Origin: Trichormus sp. NMC-1
Lineage (GTDB): Bacteria > Cyanobacteriota > Cyanobacteriia > Cyanobacteriales > Nostocaceae
Length of the DNA stretch: 64,000 nt
Direction of reading: 5' to 3'
Assembly: GCF_001858025.1 (NCBI RefSeq)
Contig: NZ_LZQD01000001.1
Span: forward strand, 247,214-311,213
Shown here: piece after piece, positions 30,675-39,572 of the stretch
Layout: each line of letters opens with the position of its first letter
Numbering within the stretch: the stretch's first letter is position 1
Notes under the pieces: generated by a model
The model's input: only the letters and a program-made list of their open reading frames with translations
Databases searched by the model: none
Told to the model about the DNA's origin: nothing
Made by a program: the position numbers and the translations under genes

Positions 30675-30851
30675 TCAACGACTCCAGCGCCTATAAGTCA
30701 GATAGATCACAGTTACCATTTGTATAGGCATCATGAAAATCAGGCTTTTGTAAAAATTGTTTATTTCTAAATTAGACATAGTGCTGAAGTAAGCGATACC
30801 AATCAGCAATAAAATGATTAAGTTAACCTGCTTAGGTTTAAGGATTGGCAT
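30675..30851 (-). CDS. Small two-helix membrane protein (58 residues)
   Basis: A 58-residue frame with an ATG at 30851 that I found by reading the gap between the TM2-domain gene and the copper ATPase. Two hydrophobic segments, VNLIILLLIGIAYFSTM and LIFMMPIQMVTVIYLTY, are followed by a basic end RRWSR, consistent with a hairpin membrane protein. It lies 56 bp after the TM2-domain gene on the same strand, so co-transcription is possible. No family recognised. Composition argues for coding, but conservation is untested. Confidence 0.5.
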   Translation of the reverse strand: MPILKPKQVNLIILLLIGIAYFSTMSNLEINNFYKSLIFMMPIQMVTVIYLTYRRWSR

Positions 30852-30907
30852 ATTTCACCCAATTGAGATTTGAGATTTCAAATTCGGAATGCTGTTGAGC
30901 CAAAATT

Positions 30908-31183
30908 TTAGAACCAGCCTTGTTTATTCACGAAATAGGTATTCACAAATTCTTCATGGTTCTTATTTAAGTAAATCATGCCTTCAATTAGACCAACCAA
31001 TTGCATAATCAGCAATGTAAAACCAAAAGTAATAGAACCCCCAACAACAGAAATTACTAGCATGATAAAACCTTCCGGGGCATAACCAAGAATAAATTTA
31101 TGCAGTCCAAATCCTCCAAAAATAATACCCCCATAACCAGCTAGAAGTTGTTTGGTAGAGTGAGAAAGATTAAGATTTGCCAT
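30908..31183 (-). CDS. TM2 domain-containing membrane protein
   Basis: A 91-residue protein with the TM2 pattern: a polar N-terminus, a first helix LLAGYGGIIFGGFGLHKFILG containing the G-x-G-x-H-K-F/Y motif, a short turn, then a second helix GFIMLVISVVGGSITFGFTLL and the conserved WxLxG-like IEGMIYL segment. Function in bacteria is unknown. It is transcribed with the 58-residue membrane ORF on its downstream side and precedes the copper ATPase on the same strand. Confidence 0.85.
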   Translation of the reverse strand: MANLNLSHSTKQLLAGYGGIIFGGFGLHKFILGYAPEGFIMLVISVVGGSITFGFTLLIMQLVGLIEGMIYLNKNHEEFVNTYFVNKQGWF

Positions 31184-32522
31184 ATTGAATTAATGCTCCT
31201 TAATGTGTGTTGTATAGAATATAAATTCCTGATTGTCTTAAGAATAAGAAAATATATTTAGTCATTAAATATAGTTTCATTCTAATAGTAAAAGCAATTC
31301 TTAATATCAATAGCCAAAGCCAAGATGCCACAATTCCAGAAATAACTTGAAAGTATGGTAATGATACCAATATTAGATTTTAGATTTGGCAGTGACAGTA
31401 GAGAATGGTTGAACCAAGATATCTATAGTAGATATGATTGGTAAACTCGACCTATGCTGATAGGCTGTTAAAGAGATATAGAACAATAATAACTATCCCA
31501 AGCTGATATGAGGAGATAGTCTGATAACACTTGAAAATATCACGGTTTTCAATGACTTTTGGTCAATTTGCTGACAAATTTCCATGCAGCAGGTTTGTAG
31601 ATTTTTAGGCTTAACATTTCTCTTGAGGATAATCAACCCTAATCATCTATAAAAACTACCACACCCTACTATTTCCTACAAGTATACTGCTAGTAGATCC
31701 GGACTTTTTTGAGTTGGCTGTAAATATTAAAGATACAGTTTTATAGTAATTTTGTCAGTGCATATGCACACAGATTTTTTTTGTTTTTGAAACCCTTGGC
31801 AGTTAATGATCCCCATACATATAGTTATAAAAAAGAGTCTTCAATCAATTCTATGTAAGGCTGTGCCAAGTAAATTATGTAGAAACATTATATATAACGC
31901 CTCTAAATCCAACAATAAAGCGAATATACATAAATAAATGCTACTTACAGCTATTTTCAGGTAAACAGACCACAAACCGACCTCTCTCCAAACCTCTCCA
32001 CATATCTTGCACCAAGCCCTAACGAATAGAATTCGTGGCTACACAAACTAAGTCCGCCTGCGCGGACTCACGGAAAATCAGTGGTTTCAAACCCGCGTAG
32101 GCGGGTTTTGTCTGTCTAGCCGCGACTTCCAGTCGCCAGGTGCAAGATGTGAGTCTCTCCTGCAAGGAGAGAGGCTTTGATTTACCCCCCTGCCCTTGAA
32201 GGGAAGTGGCTGGGGGTTAGGTTTAATAATAGTGGTTCAAATACATGAAAACTGCTCTAATGTAATACAGCAGATTTTAGGAGGTACAAAATTGCAACTC
32301 AAAATCAGGTAACTAGGTCAAAATTGTTATAGGAATAATATTTGATTTTGGAAATATACCTAGTACAGCACGGCGTAAATAAACCAACCATTCTAAATCT
32401 CCAACAATCTTATGCTGTCTTCGTTTTGACTTTTGACTTTTGACTTCCGCCCTGCGGTACTAGGGTGGGCATTGCCCACCAAATCCTTGCTAAGGTGGGC
32501 ATTTTGGCATCTGCTAATGAGC
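31184..32522. other. 1.3-kb gene-free stretch
   Basis: I found no credible coding frame. It is AT-rich up to about 31980, then carries the inverted copy of the 155-bp element (32000-32154), followed by CTCTCC/GGAGAG repeat fragments (32155-32185) and TTTTGACTTTTGACTT units near 32425. The quiet AT-rich part, 31190-31980, could hide a small RNA or very short ORFs, but I see no specific structure. Confidence 0.5.
32000..32154 (-). mobile_element. 155-bp palindrome-rich MITE-like element, copy 2 (inverted)
   Basis: Exact reverse complement of 9176-9330. The four internal hairpins and the CTTGCACC/GGTGCAAG ends are the same. Lack of any mismatch between copies 22.7 kb apart suggests recent spread or gene conversion. 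Confidence 0.78.
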
Positions 32523-34082
32523 TTAATTATTTCCACTACCCAAAAGAAATAAACTGAGTAATGTACCGCTATTCCAAAGGCTGTGGAGGAGCATAGGGGC
32601 AAACAGGTTGCGCGATCGCGTGTACACTACTCCTAATACCATGCCTAATGCTGTCAGCGGTAGAATTTCCGACAAACTCAAATGAGCAGCGGCAAATAAC
32701 AAACTACTAAGTAAAATTGACCCCCAAACTGGAATGTAACGAGTTAGAGAAGGTAACAAAAAGCCGCGAAATAGAAGTTCTTCAAAAAGTGGTGCAGCTA
32801 TACCAGCTGTAAAGAAAAATATTCCCAATGCTATGTTATCTCTACTTTCCAGCGCTAGTTGTAAGAGCGGATTACTACCGCCTTGTCCTTGCCATAATTT
32901 TTGATTAATTAAAGACACTATCACTACAATGGGTAAAGCGGTGCAATAGCCACCCAGTCCCCACAAAAACCAATTACCTTTCAACCTGAAACGGAACCAT
33001 TCTTCTGGGAGGGGAAAATAGCGTTTGATAGAGAAATACAGCACTGACAACGCACCCAAGGCAACTAGCAAGTAACTTATCAAAACGGAGAAAGCCTGAA
33101 CTCGCGCATTACCTGTAGAACGGGGAATAGGAAGAAGAGTTAATAATTCAGGTATAAATAATTGTCCCATCAAGAAAAATCCCAGGACAAAAACCTGTAA
33201 AATTGTTTCCACGCCCCAAGGTGTTGACCAAGGCTTTTCACCATTTTCAGCCAATATAGATTCTCTTCCCTTCAGTAAACGCTGAATAACTAAAACTACC
33301 AGCAGTACTACGCCAATTAACGCCGTTAAACTGGGGATAGTCGCAATTATTGCTAATTTCCAAACTGCGTCCGTGGCAGATGCTTGTTGAGCAACTTGAA
33401 TGGCTGATAGAGCATCTTGACGTTGCTGAAGTTTATATAACTGAATCAAGGCAATAGACCGAAACCAACCGTCTAAATTCTTTTGAATCAGTTGTTGGGC
33501 ATTTGGGAGTAAACGAGGGGGGTTGCTCCAAATTCCGCTTAATATGTTAGCTGTTTCGCTAAATTCTGGATTGATATCTGAGCGTTGCTGTAATTGACTC
33601 CAAGTGCTGAGGGCGCTATCGGTTTGTCCTTGCTTTGCTTGTAAGATTCCTAGCCGCAAATCTAATTCATGCCGCAATTTTTGCAGCTGGTTGACAGACT
33701 TCTCTAACTGTTGCTGTTCTTGGGAAGAGGTACTGGTATCAAGAGCTTCATTTGGTAGAGGTTTAGGAGGTGTGACACGCAGTTTTGCGAGTTTGTTTTC
33801 GGCTTTGTCCAAATTAGTTTGGACAGAATCACGCGCTTCTTGATATTGCTTGGTAGCACTTTCTAAAGGTTTATCCCCCAGTATGGCTTCCCGAATGGCT
33901 GGGAAATTCCCGTCGTTGCTATCTTCTGGTTGCCATGCTTGAGCTTGTAGCACAATATTAGTTTGATACAGTTCCAGACGACTTTGGAACTGAGGTTTTT
34001 GCCAACTAGCAAATAAAGACAACCCCGACAACATCATTGCTAACAGTGTCAGCCCAATTAACAGCAACCGCTTAAGTGTCAT
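32523..34082 (-). CDS. CPBP family intramembrane glutamic endopeptidase
   Basis: A 519-residue membrane protein. An N-terminal signal/TM segment is followed by about 220 residues of soluble, partly coiled-coil sequence (Gln-rich QEQQQLEKSVNQLQKLRHEL), then eight or so helices with the CPBP (Abi/Rce1) protease domain at the end. Its motifs are FEELLFRGFLLP (EExxxR), LLFAAAHLS (FxxxH) and HSLWNSG (HxxxN). Members cleave prenylated proteins or act in bacteriocin immunity. In cyanobacteria their role is unclear. The long extracytoplasmic N-terminal domain is a feature of the larger cyanobacterial form. Monocistronic. Confidence 0.9.
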   Translation of the reverse strand: MTLKRLLLIGLTLLAMMLSGLSLFASWQKPQFQSRLELYQTNIVLQAQAWQPEDSNDGNFPAIREAILGDKPLESATKQYQEARDSVQTNLDKAENKLAKLRVTPPKPLPNEALDTSTSSQEQQQLEKSVNQLQKLRHELDLRLGILQAKQGQTDSALSTWSQLQQRSDINPEFSETANILSGIWSNPPRLLPNAQQLIQKNLDGWFRSIALIQLYKLQQRQDALSAIQVAQQASATDAVWKLAIIATIPSLTALIGVVLLVVLVIQRLLKGRESILAENGEKPWSTPWGVETILQVFVLGFFLMGQLFIPELLTLLPIPRSTGNARVQAFSVLISYLLVALGALSVLYFSIKRYFPLPEEWFRFRLKGNWFLWGLGGYCTALPIVVIVSLINQKLWQGQGGSNPLLQLALESRDNIALGIFFFTAGIAAPLFEELLFRGFLLPSLTRYIPVWGSILLSSLLFAAAHLSLSEILPLTALGMVLGVVYTRSRNLFAPMLLHSLWNSGTLLSLFLLGSGNN

Positions 34083-34233
34083 CTATCCCCCTTTGACTTA
34101 CCTGTGGAGAGCGTGCGCCCCTTGGAAATTATAAGCTAGTCTGGGAGATTGGGGAGAATTGGTTAAGAGGGTGTGTGCGATAGCGCTCCGTAGGAATCGC
34201 TCTAAATCCTACTCCCGTTCATTGAGTGTCACT

Positions 34234-34341
34234 TCACAATCTACGCAAATTAGCAATGCGGTTTGATAATGCTTGATATTGAGTACCAAATAATTGGGGA
34301 TGAAAATAAATTTCCCAGTTATTACGAACAAACTTACTCAT
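34234..34341 (-). pseudogene. Truncated YhaV-like toxin
   Basis: A 35-codon frame, MSKFVRNNWEIYFHPQ then LFGTQYQALSNRIANL, which matches how cyanobacterial YhaV-family ribonuclease toxins begin, but full toxins are about 150-170 residues. The frame stops early, and no continuation is visible in the other frames downstream to 34083. Its ATG overlaps the stop of the upstream antitoxin-like gene, the usual translational coupling of a toxin-antitoxin pair. Loss of the catalytic C-terminal part means it is inactive. Confidence 0.55.
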
Positions 34342-34531
34342 CGTCTAATTGTACACCTTCAATTAGTTGATGAGCAGTTTCAGACATTTGTGTTGTATAA
34401 GGTTGCAGTGTATTATTTTTCAATGCTTCTGTACTAGCAAAATCAAGAAACAGCCGCATTAATAGAGAGTCTTCATTGCTTTCAAAGTCTCTTTGTATTT
34501 CAATTCCTGCTGGTAATTCGTAAGGATTCAT
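34334..34531 (-). CDS. PrlF-type antitoxin-like small protein (65 residues)
   Basis: A 65-residue acidic protein whose C-terminal half (LLMRLFLDFASTEALKNN, then a helix ending in LIEGVQLDDE) resembles the C-terminal toxin-contact region of PrlF-family antitoxins, which usually ends in a similar acidic DDE. No SpoVT/AbrB DNA-binding half is evident in the first 25 residues, so it may be a shortened form. It overlaps the truncated YhaV-like frame by 8 nt and follows the Imm1-like gene by 7 nt. Function is inferred from order and the weak C-terminal match. Confidence 0.5.
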   Translation of the reverse strand: MNPYELPAGIEIQRDFESNEDSLLMRLFLDFASTEALKNNTLQPYTTQMSETAHQLIEGVQLDDE

Positions 34532-34538
34532 AGTTTAA

Positions 34539-35048
34539 TTATGCAGTAACTAAAGATTCATCTTCTTCCCAAGAAAACAAAGGTTCAAGTTCACCTGATT
34601 CAGCAAAAGTGATGGCAGCTATTAAGCATTGAGGTAAATTAACACAAATTTTATCAGAATAATTTCCAGCTTGTCCACCAACAATTAATTTTTGCTCATT
34701 AGGAGAATTTACATTATTGTTATTTGCATTTATTAATGATTGATAAAAAATAGATAAATTATTATTTTTAGCATCAACATCTGATTTAGCTATTTCATAA
34801 TCAACCGGATACAAAAGATAATAAAACACCTCATTATCTAAAGTTGCAGTAACAATATATTTACCAGCATTACCACCACCAATCATCATATAACTCTCGT
34901 CGTCTACTTCTAAACTGACTAAAGTTTTAGTATTGCTATATAAATCACAAATAGCCGTTTTAATTTGTTGCCAATTTGGATTTTCAATGAAGTTTTCTTC
35001 ATTTCTGTTTCCCGTCCAGTTGTCTGTATATAACTTTGATACAAACAT
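34539..35048 (-). CDS. Imm1-family immunity-like protein
   Basis: A 169-residue protein with the Imm1 pattern: PNWQQIKTAICDLYSN with a Trp start, TLVSLEVDDESYMMIGGGNAGKYIV (the GGG turn), a second glycine turn KLIVGGQAGNYSDKICV, and the end AITFAESGELEPLFSWEED. Imm1 proteins neutralise polymorphic toxins, often deaminases or nucleases, in contact-dependent competition. No toxin with an RHS, filamentous or C-terminal toxin module is in the window, so it is orphaned or domesticated. A GAGG ribosome site precedes the ATG. It shares a likely transcript with Uma2 (30 bp upstream) and the antitoxin-like gene (7 bp downstream). Confidence 0.7.
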   Translation of the reverse strand: MFVSKLYTDNWTGNRNEENFIENPNWQQIKTAICDLYSNTKTLVSLEVDDESYMMIGGGNAGKYIVTATLDNEVFYYLLYPVDYEIAKSDVDAKNNNLSIFYQSLINANNNNVNSPNEQKLIVGGQAGNYSDKICVNLPQCLIAAITFAESGELEPLFSWEEDESLVTA

Positions 35049-35078
35049 TATTTCCTCTTTAACTTTGCGGTAAGTAAA

Positions 35079-35711
35079 CTACCCTATCTTTCCCCGTACC
35101 CAAGCGCGGAAAGATTTCAACAAAGCAATTTCACCCATAGTTTTACTTTGCTGGATAAATCTATTCATATCCCCAACAGAAACTAAAGAAAAAGTCATAC
35201 TAAACTTAATCTCAATATATTGATTTTCCACCAATTGATAAAACTTCAAAACTTCACCGTCATATTTCCACAGTTCAGCCACACATAAGGCCGCATAAAT
35301 ATTAAACTTATTCACAGAACTGCTAGTAATATCAATTTCAACTGCTAAATCTGGAGGAGGATCTATTTCTAGATTTAAAGTTTCCCTACCTCTCATAGCT
35401 GCTTCATTTTGGATATAATAGCAACTATCTGGTTCTATTCCCTTTGCAAAAGATTTACGTTTTAATGTTGTAGAACCAGCACTTCTAACTTCAATATCTA
35501 ATTCTTCAGCTAAAGAAAATATCAATCTGTCAAATTGAATTTTCGGGTTTTCGTGTTCAAAAAGTGGAGTCATAATTTCTAAAGTACCGCAGTCATAAGC
35601 AAACCGAGAACCCCTATCTTCACCTGTATCTCTCAATAAGGCTTCAAAGGTATCCCAGCTAACGTTATATAAAACCGTTCTTTGTTCAGCAATAATTGAC
35701 TGGAGAAGCAT
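35079..35711 (-). CDS. Uma2 family protein (DUF820)
   Basis: A 210-residue Uma2 protein. Characteristic segments are WDTFEALLRDTGEDRGSRFAYDCGTLEIMTP, the FAKGIEPDSCYYI strand, PPDLAVEIDITSSS with the acidic D-x-E core, and LCVAELWKYDGEVLKFYQL. This is the second subgroup of the family, distinct from the gene at 1494-2078. The PD-(D/E)XK-like fold implies nuclease ancestry, but the role is unknown. It is first in a same-strand run with Imm1, the antitoxin-like gene and the toxin remnant. Confidence 0.85.
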   Translation of the reverse strand: MLLQSIIAEQRTVLYNVSWDTFEALLRDTGEDRGSRFAYDCGTLEIMTPLFEHENPKIQFDRLIFSLAEELDIEVRSAGSTTLKRKSFAKGIEPDSCYYIQNEAAMRGRETLNLEIDPPPDLAVEIDITSSSVNKFNIYAALCVAELWKYDGEVLKFYQLVENQYIEIKFSMTFSLVSVGDMNRFIQQSKTMGEIALLKSFRAWVRGKIG

Positions 35712-35845
35712 ATATAATACATTCCATCACGATACTAGATAAAATAACTAAAATCTTACCTATTTCTATAATATTCTCTTTGCGCCTTTGCGTCTTTGCG
35801 TGAAACATTCTTTAATTAAAAAGGTGGGAAATACCCACCCTACAT

Positions 35846-37111
35846 TTACTCAGCAAACACACCAGCAAAAAAGTCCAAAGTCTCCTTCAAAGCCTTAATG
35901 AAAACATCAATTTCTTCGCGGGTATTGTAAAAAGATAAACTTGCTCGTGCAGTTCCTGATAAACTTAAATGACGGTGTAATGGTTGTGTACAATGATGTC
36001 CAGAACGAATCGCCACACCTTCTTGATCTAACAAAGTTGCTAAATCATTAGCGTGAACACCCTCTGCCGTAAAAGCTGCTAATGCGGCTCTCCCTTCCCC
36101 TTCAGCATTGGGTTTTGGTCCGTAGATTCTAATTTGGGGTATTTGCGCTAATTGCGCGAACAAATAAGCAGTTAATTCGGCTTCATAAGCATGGATTTTA
36201 TCCATACCAATATTAGTAAGATAATCTATCGCTGCACCAAGAGCGATCGCTTCCCCAATAGCCGGAGTACCAGCTTCAAATTTATGGGGTAATTCCGCAT
36301 AGGTGGAATGGTCTAAAAATACCTCTGCAATCATCTCACCACCACCGAAAAAAGGCGGCATTGCTTCTAGTAATTCCAACTTACCATATAAAAAGCCAAT
36401 ACCAGTGGGAGCGCACATTTTATGTCCAGAAGCTACCAACCAATCACAGTCCAGTTCTTGGACATCAATAGGCATATGGGGGACACTTTGGCAAGCATCC
36501 AGTAAGAATTTCGCACCGTATCTGTGAGCAATTTCAGCTATTTCTTTGGCTGGATTTATACAGCCCAAAGTATTAGAAACATGAACGATAGACACCAGTT
36601 TTGTTTTTTCAGAAATCAGTGTTTTAAACTGTTCCAAATCAAAAGTTTCTTCCGGTGTTAATTCAACAAATTTTAAGACTGCACCTGTTTTTTGAGCAAC
36701 AAATTGCCAAGGAACAATATTACTATGGTGTTCCATAACTGAGAGAATAATTTCATCTCCTGGTTGTAGATTGCCCATTCCCCAACTGTAAGCAACTAAG
36801 TTAATTGCTTCACTAGCATTGCGGGTGTAAACAATTTCTTGGCGTGATTTCGCATGAATAAATTTAGCAATTTTATCCCGTGCGGCTTCATAAGCATCAG
36901 TCGCTTTTGCACTGAGAGAATGTGCGCCACGGTGGACATTAGAATTATATTGTTCGTAATAATCACGCCAAGCATTTAATACAACTAAAGGCTTTTGAGA
37001 AGTAGCCGCATTATCGAGATAAACCAATGGTTTACCGTGAACTTCCTGATGTAAAATTGGGAAGTCAGAACGAACTTTATCAGCGAGAGATTTGGTAGAA
37101 GTGATGACCAT
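35846..37111 (-). CDS. sufS: Cysteine desulfurase SufS
   Basis: A 421-residue class V aminotransferase-fold enzyme that takes sulfur from cysteine for Fe-S cluster assembly. The PLP lysine is in [13 protein letters not shown], the active-site cysteine in [12 protein letters not shown], and the PLP-contact region is [11 protein letters not shown]. The ATG at 37111 is chosen because the 21 codons further upstream are repeat DNA. It is the last gene of the sufBCDS run, and is separated from sufD by 286 bp of tandem repeat, so its expression may be partly uncoupled. Confidence 0.95.
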   Translation of the reverse strand: MVITSTKSLADKVRSDFPILHQEVHGKPLVYLDNAATSQKPLVVLNAWRDYYEQYNSNVHRGAHSLSAKATDAYEAARDKIAKFIHAKSRQEIVYTRNASEAINLVAYSWGMGNLQPGDEIILSVMEHHSNIVPWQFVAQKTGAVLKFVELTPEETFDLEQFKTLISEKTKLVSIVHVSNTLGCINPAKEIAEIAHRYGAKFLLDACQSVPHMPIDVQELDCDWLVASGHKMCAPTGIGFLYGKLELLEAMPPFFGGGEMIAEVFLDHSTYAELPHKFEAGTPAIGEAIALGAAIDYLTNIGMDKIHAYEAELTAYLFAQLAQIPQIRIYGPKPNAEGEGRAALAAFTAEGVHANDLATLLDQEGVAIRSGHHCTQPLHRHLSLSGTARASLSFYNTREEIDVFIKALKETLDFFAGVFAE

Positions 37112-37140
37112 TTTTAATAAAGAGTTCAGGGGAATTTTAA

Positions 37141-37394
37141 ACCGCCAAGGAATAAATTCCCTGGCTAATAACACAAGTCGGTTAAAACCGACTATTAATT
37201 ATTCAGAAATTTAGTTCGTTTTAACGAACTTTAGCTATTAGCCTTGTACTTTAGTGCAAGACTTCTCATTTAACCCGCCAAGGAATAAATTCCCTGGCTA
37301 ATAGCAGAAGTCGGTTAAAACCGACTATTAATCATTCAGAAATTTAGTTCGTTTTAACGAACTTTAGCTATTAGCCTTGTACTTTAGTGCAAGG
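37141..37394. repeat. Two tandem copies of a palindrome-rich ~120-bp repeat
   Basis: Unit 1 (37141-37265) and unit 2 (37278-37394) differ at only a few positions. Each contains the short hairpins AGTCGGTT/AACCGACT and AGTTCG/CGAACT, plus ...TTAGCTATTAGCC and GTACTTTAGTGCAAG. They separate sufD from sufS inside the suf transcript, so RNA processing or attenuation is possible. The reading frame that would extend SufS upstream is made of this repeat. Confidence 0.8.
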
Positions 37395-37397
37395 CAT

Positions 37398-38723
37398 TTA
37401 TTTATTCGTGAGACTTGTGACAGTTCTCAACAAACTTTCTCGCAAAGAAGCAACAGGAATAAAGTTAATAATTTCCGTTGCGAAAGCATTAACTAATAAC
37501 TTGCGGGCATCATTTTCATCAATACCGCGACTTTGCAGATAGAATATTTCATTATCCTCCAACTGACTGACAGTAGCACCATGAGCGCATTTAACATTAT
37601 CAGCAGTGATTTCTAATTGAGGTTTGGTATCAATTCTCGACTTAGATGATAACAGCAAATTGCGATTTAATTGAGATGCGTCAGTTAACTGCGCCAGTTT
37701 AGGAACAAAAACCTTACCATTAAACACACCATGAGCGCGATCGCCTATAATGCACTTATGTAACTGTTTACTCACACCATGAGGATGATTCAAAGACAAA
37801 GCACTGTGAGTATCAGCCAATTGATTATCAGCAATCACAGTTAAACCATTCAGAGTCGTTTCCGTTTGTTCACCAGTTTGCAAAATCTCCAAATTGTGAC
37901 GTGATATTTTTCCACCCACAGTCACCGCATTACAATTATAACGACTATATCGCGCCTGAGTAACAGCAGTTTTCCCAACATGAAAAGCCGCCGCACCTTC
38001 CCGCACAATTCTATTGTGACTCACCTGAGCATTTTCATTTACCCAGATTTCCGTCACACCATTATTAAAATAAACACCCTCATTTTGTGAAGATGAAATA
38101 TACTCTTCAATTAAAGTTACTTGAGAGTTACTTTCAGCTACTACCAAACAACGAGGTTGAGAAATAATTGCAGACTCACCCGACACAGAAACAAATAGTA
38201 AATGAATGGGATTTTCAACCACCACATTTTTACCAACCCATACCACCGCGACATCATTTAAAGCCGCAGTATTCAGAGCAGTAAAAACTTCCTTTGCTCC
38301 CTCAGCTTGCGCTAAATATTCCCGAATAACTTCACCAGGTAAAACATCCAAATTACCGATTATTAACCCAGTAGGTAAATCTGTAATGTTAGATAAATGA
38401 GGTGCATAAACACCATTTACAAATACTAAACGTTGAGAAACTTCAGGTAAAATCATGGATTGTAGAGACGTTCCATGGAACGTCTCTACATTATTGAATG
38501 TAACCTGTTTTAGTGCTGATAAATCAGTAAATCGCCATTCTTCCTCACGGGTATTAGGAATAACAGAATGACGCACCCAATTAACAGCACCGTCGCGTAA
38601 ATCTTGTAACCAACCATCTGATTTTGTGGTAGTTACCCGACTTAACAAATCAGTTAAATAAGCATCCCTATCTAATAATAAAGCAGCTTCATTTAACACA
38701 TCAACATTAATTGGAATAGACAT
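37398..38723 (-). CDS. sufD: Fe-S cluster assembly protein SufD
   Basis: A 441-residue scaffold partner of the SufBC2D complex. It has the beta-helix core of the family (AQVSHNRIVREGAAAFHVG, LEITADNVKCAHGATVSQLEDN), with the conserved His in CAHGATV and the C-terminal YLQSRGIDENDARKLL. The ATG at 38723 overlaps the sufC stop (TAATG). Residues 79-88 (VETFHGTSLQ) are encoded by a perfect 30-bp palindromic repeat at 38461-38490 found elsewhere as intergenic DNA. The insertion keeps frame and lies in the variable N-terminal linker before the beta-helix, so the protein is probably functional. Confidence 0.95.
   Translation of the reverse strand: MSIPINVDVLNEAALLLDRDAYLTDLLSRVTTTKSDGWLQDLRDGAVNWVRHSVIPNTREEEWRFTDLSALKQVTFNNVETFHGTSLQSMILPEVSQRLVFVNGVYAPHLSNITDLPTGLIIGNLDVLPGEVIREYLAQAEGAKEVFTALNTAALNDVAVVWVGKNVVVENPIHLLFVSVSGESAIISQPRCLVVAESNSQVTLIEEYISSSQNEGVYFNNGVTEIWVNENAQVSHNRIVREGAAAFHVGKTAVTQARYSRYNCNAVTVGGKISRHNLEILQTGEQTETTLNGLTVIADNQLADTHSALSLNHPHGVSKQLHKCIIGDRAHGVFNGKVFVPKLAQLTDASQLNRNLLLSSKSRIDTKPQLEITADNVKCAHGATVSQLEDNEIFYLQSRGIDENDARKLLVNAFATEIINFIPVASLRESLLRTVTSLTNK
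38461..38490. repeat. Perfect 30-bp palindrome inside the sufD coding sequence
   Basis: The 30 bases are exactly self-complementary (left arm TGTAGAGACGTTCCA). The same family occurs between genes at 19199-19228 and 25716-25743. Here it replaces ten codons of sufD in frame. Confidence 0.9.
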
Positions 38724-39508
38724 TACACACCCACTCCCAAAGCTTCTTCTAAAACCCAATCATAACCGCGAGATTCTAACTCAAGCGCTAACTCCTTACC
38801 ACCACTTCTAATAATTTGTCCCTGCGCCATAACATGAACAAAATCAGGAACAATATAATCGAGAAGACGTTGATAATGAGTAATCATAATTGTGGCATTT
38901 TCAGCATTAGTTAACTGATTAACACCATTAGCGACAATTTTCAGAGCATCAATATCTAAACCAGAATCAGTTTCATCCAAAATCGCCAACTTTGGTTCTA
39001 AAATAGCCATTTGCAGAATTTCATTCCGCTTCTTTTCACCACCAGAAAAACCCTCATTCACACTGCGGTTAAGAAAAGAAGAATTCATCTTCACAATATC
39101 CAGCTTTTCCTCAACCAAATCATCAAAATCGAAAGCATCAACCTCTTCCAAACCTTGAGCTTTGCGACGAGAATTATAAGCCACCCGCAGAAAATCCAAA
39201 TTACTCACACCGGGAATTTCTAGAGGATATTGAAAAGCTAAAAACACACCACTTCTAGCTCTTTCTGCTGCTTCCATTTCCAAAAGATTTTGTCCTTGAA
39301 AAACCACCTCACCACCAGTAACAGTATAAGCTGGATGTCCCGCCAACACCTTAGAAAACGTACTCTTACCAGAACCATTTGGTCCCATAATCGCGTGAAC
39401 TTCCCCAGCGCGAACCTCCAAATTCAAACCCTTTAAAATCGGAGTTTCATCAACATTAGCCGTCAAACCCTTAACCGACAAAATCAAACCACTATTCTCA
39501 ATAATCAT
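38723..39508 (-). CDS. sufC: Fe-S cluster assembly ATPase SufC
   Basis: A 261-residue ABC-type ATPase of the SufBCD scaffold. Walker A is [15 protein letters not shown], the Q-loop [12 protein letters not shown], the signature [14 protein letters not shown], Walker [17 protein letters not shown] and the H-loop [11 protein letters not shown], all characteristic of SufC. Length is normal. It overlaps the sufD start by one base and lies 64 bp after sufB, so the three are translationally and transcriptionally linked. Confidence 0.97.
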   Translation of the reverse strand: MIIENSGLILSVKGLTANVDETPILKGLNLEVRAGEVHAIMGPNGSGKSTFSKVLAGHPAYTVTGGEVVFQGQNLLEMEAAERARSGVFLAFQYPLEIPGVSNLDFLRVAYNSRRKAQGLEEVDAFDFDDLVEEKLDIVKMNSSFLNRSVNEGFSGGEKKRNEILQMAILEPKLAILDETDSGLDIDALKIVANGVNQLTNAENATIMITHYQRLLDYIVPDFVHVMAQGQIIRSGGKELALELESRGYDWVLEEALGVGV

Positions 39509-39572
39509 CTTCTCTGCCTTCTTCTCTTCTTATTTTCTTTCTTTGCGCCTTTGCGCCTTTGCGTGAGACTTC

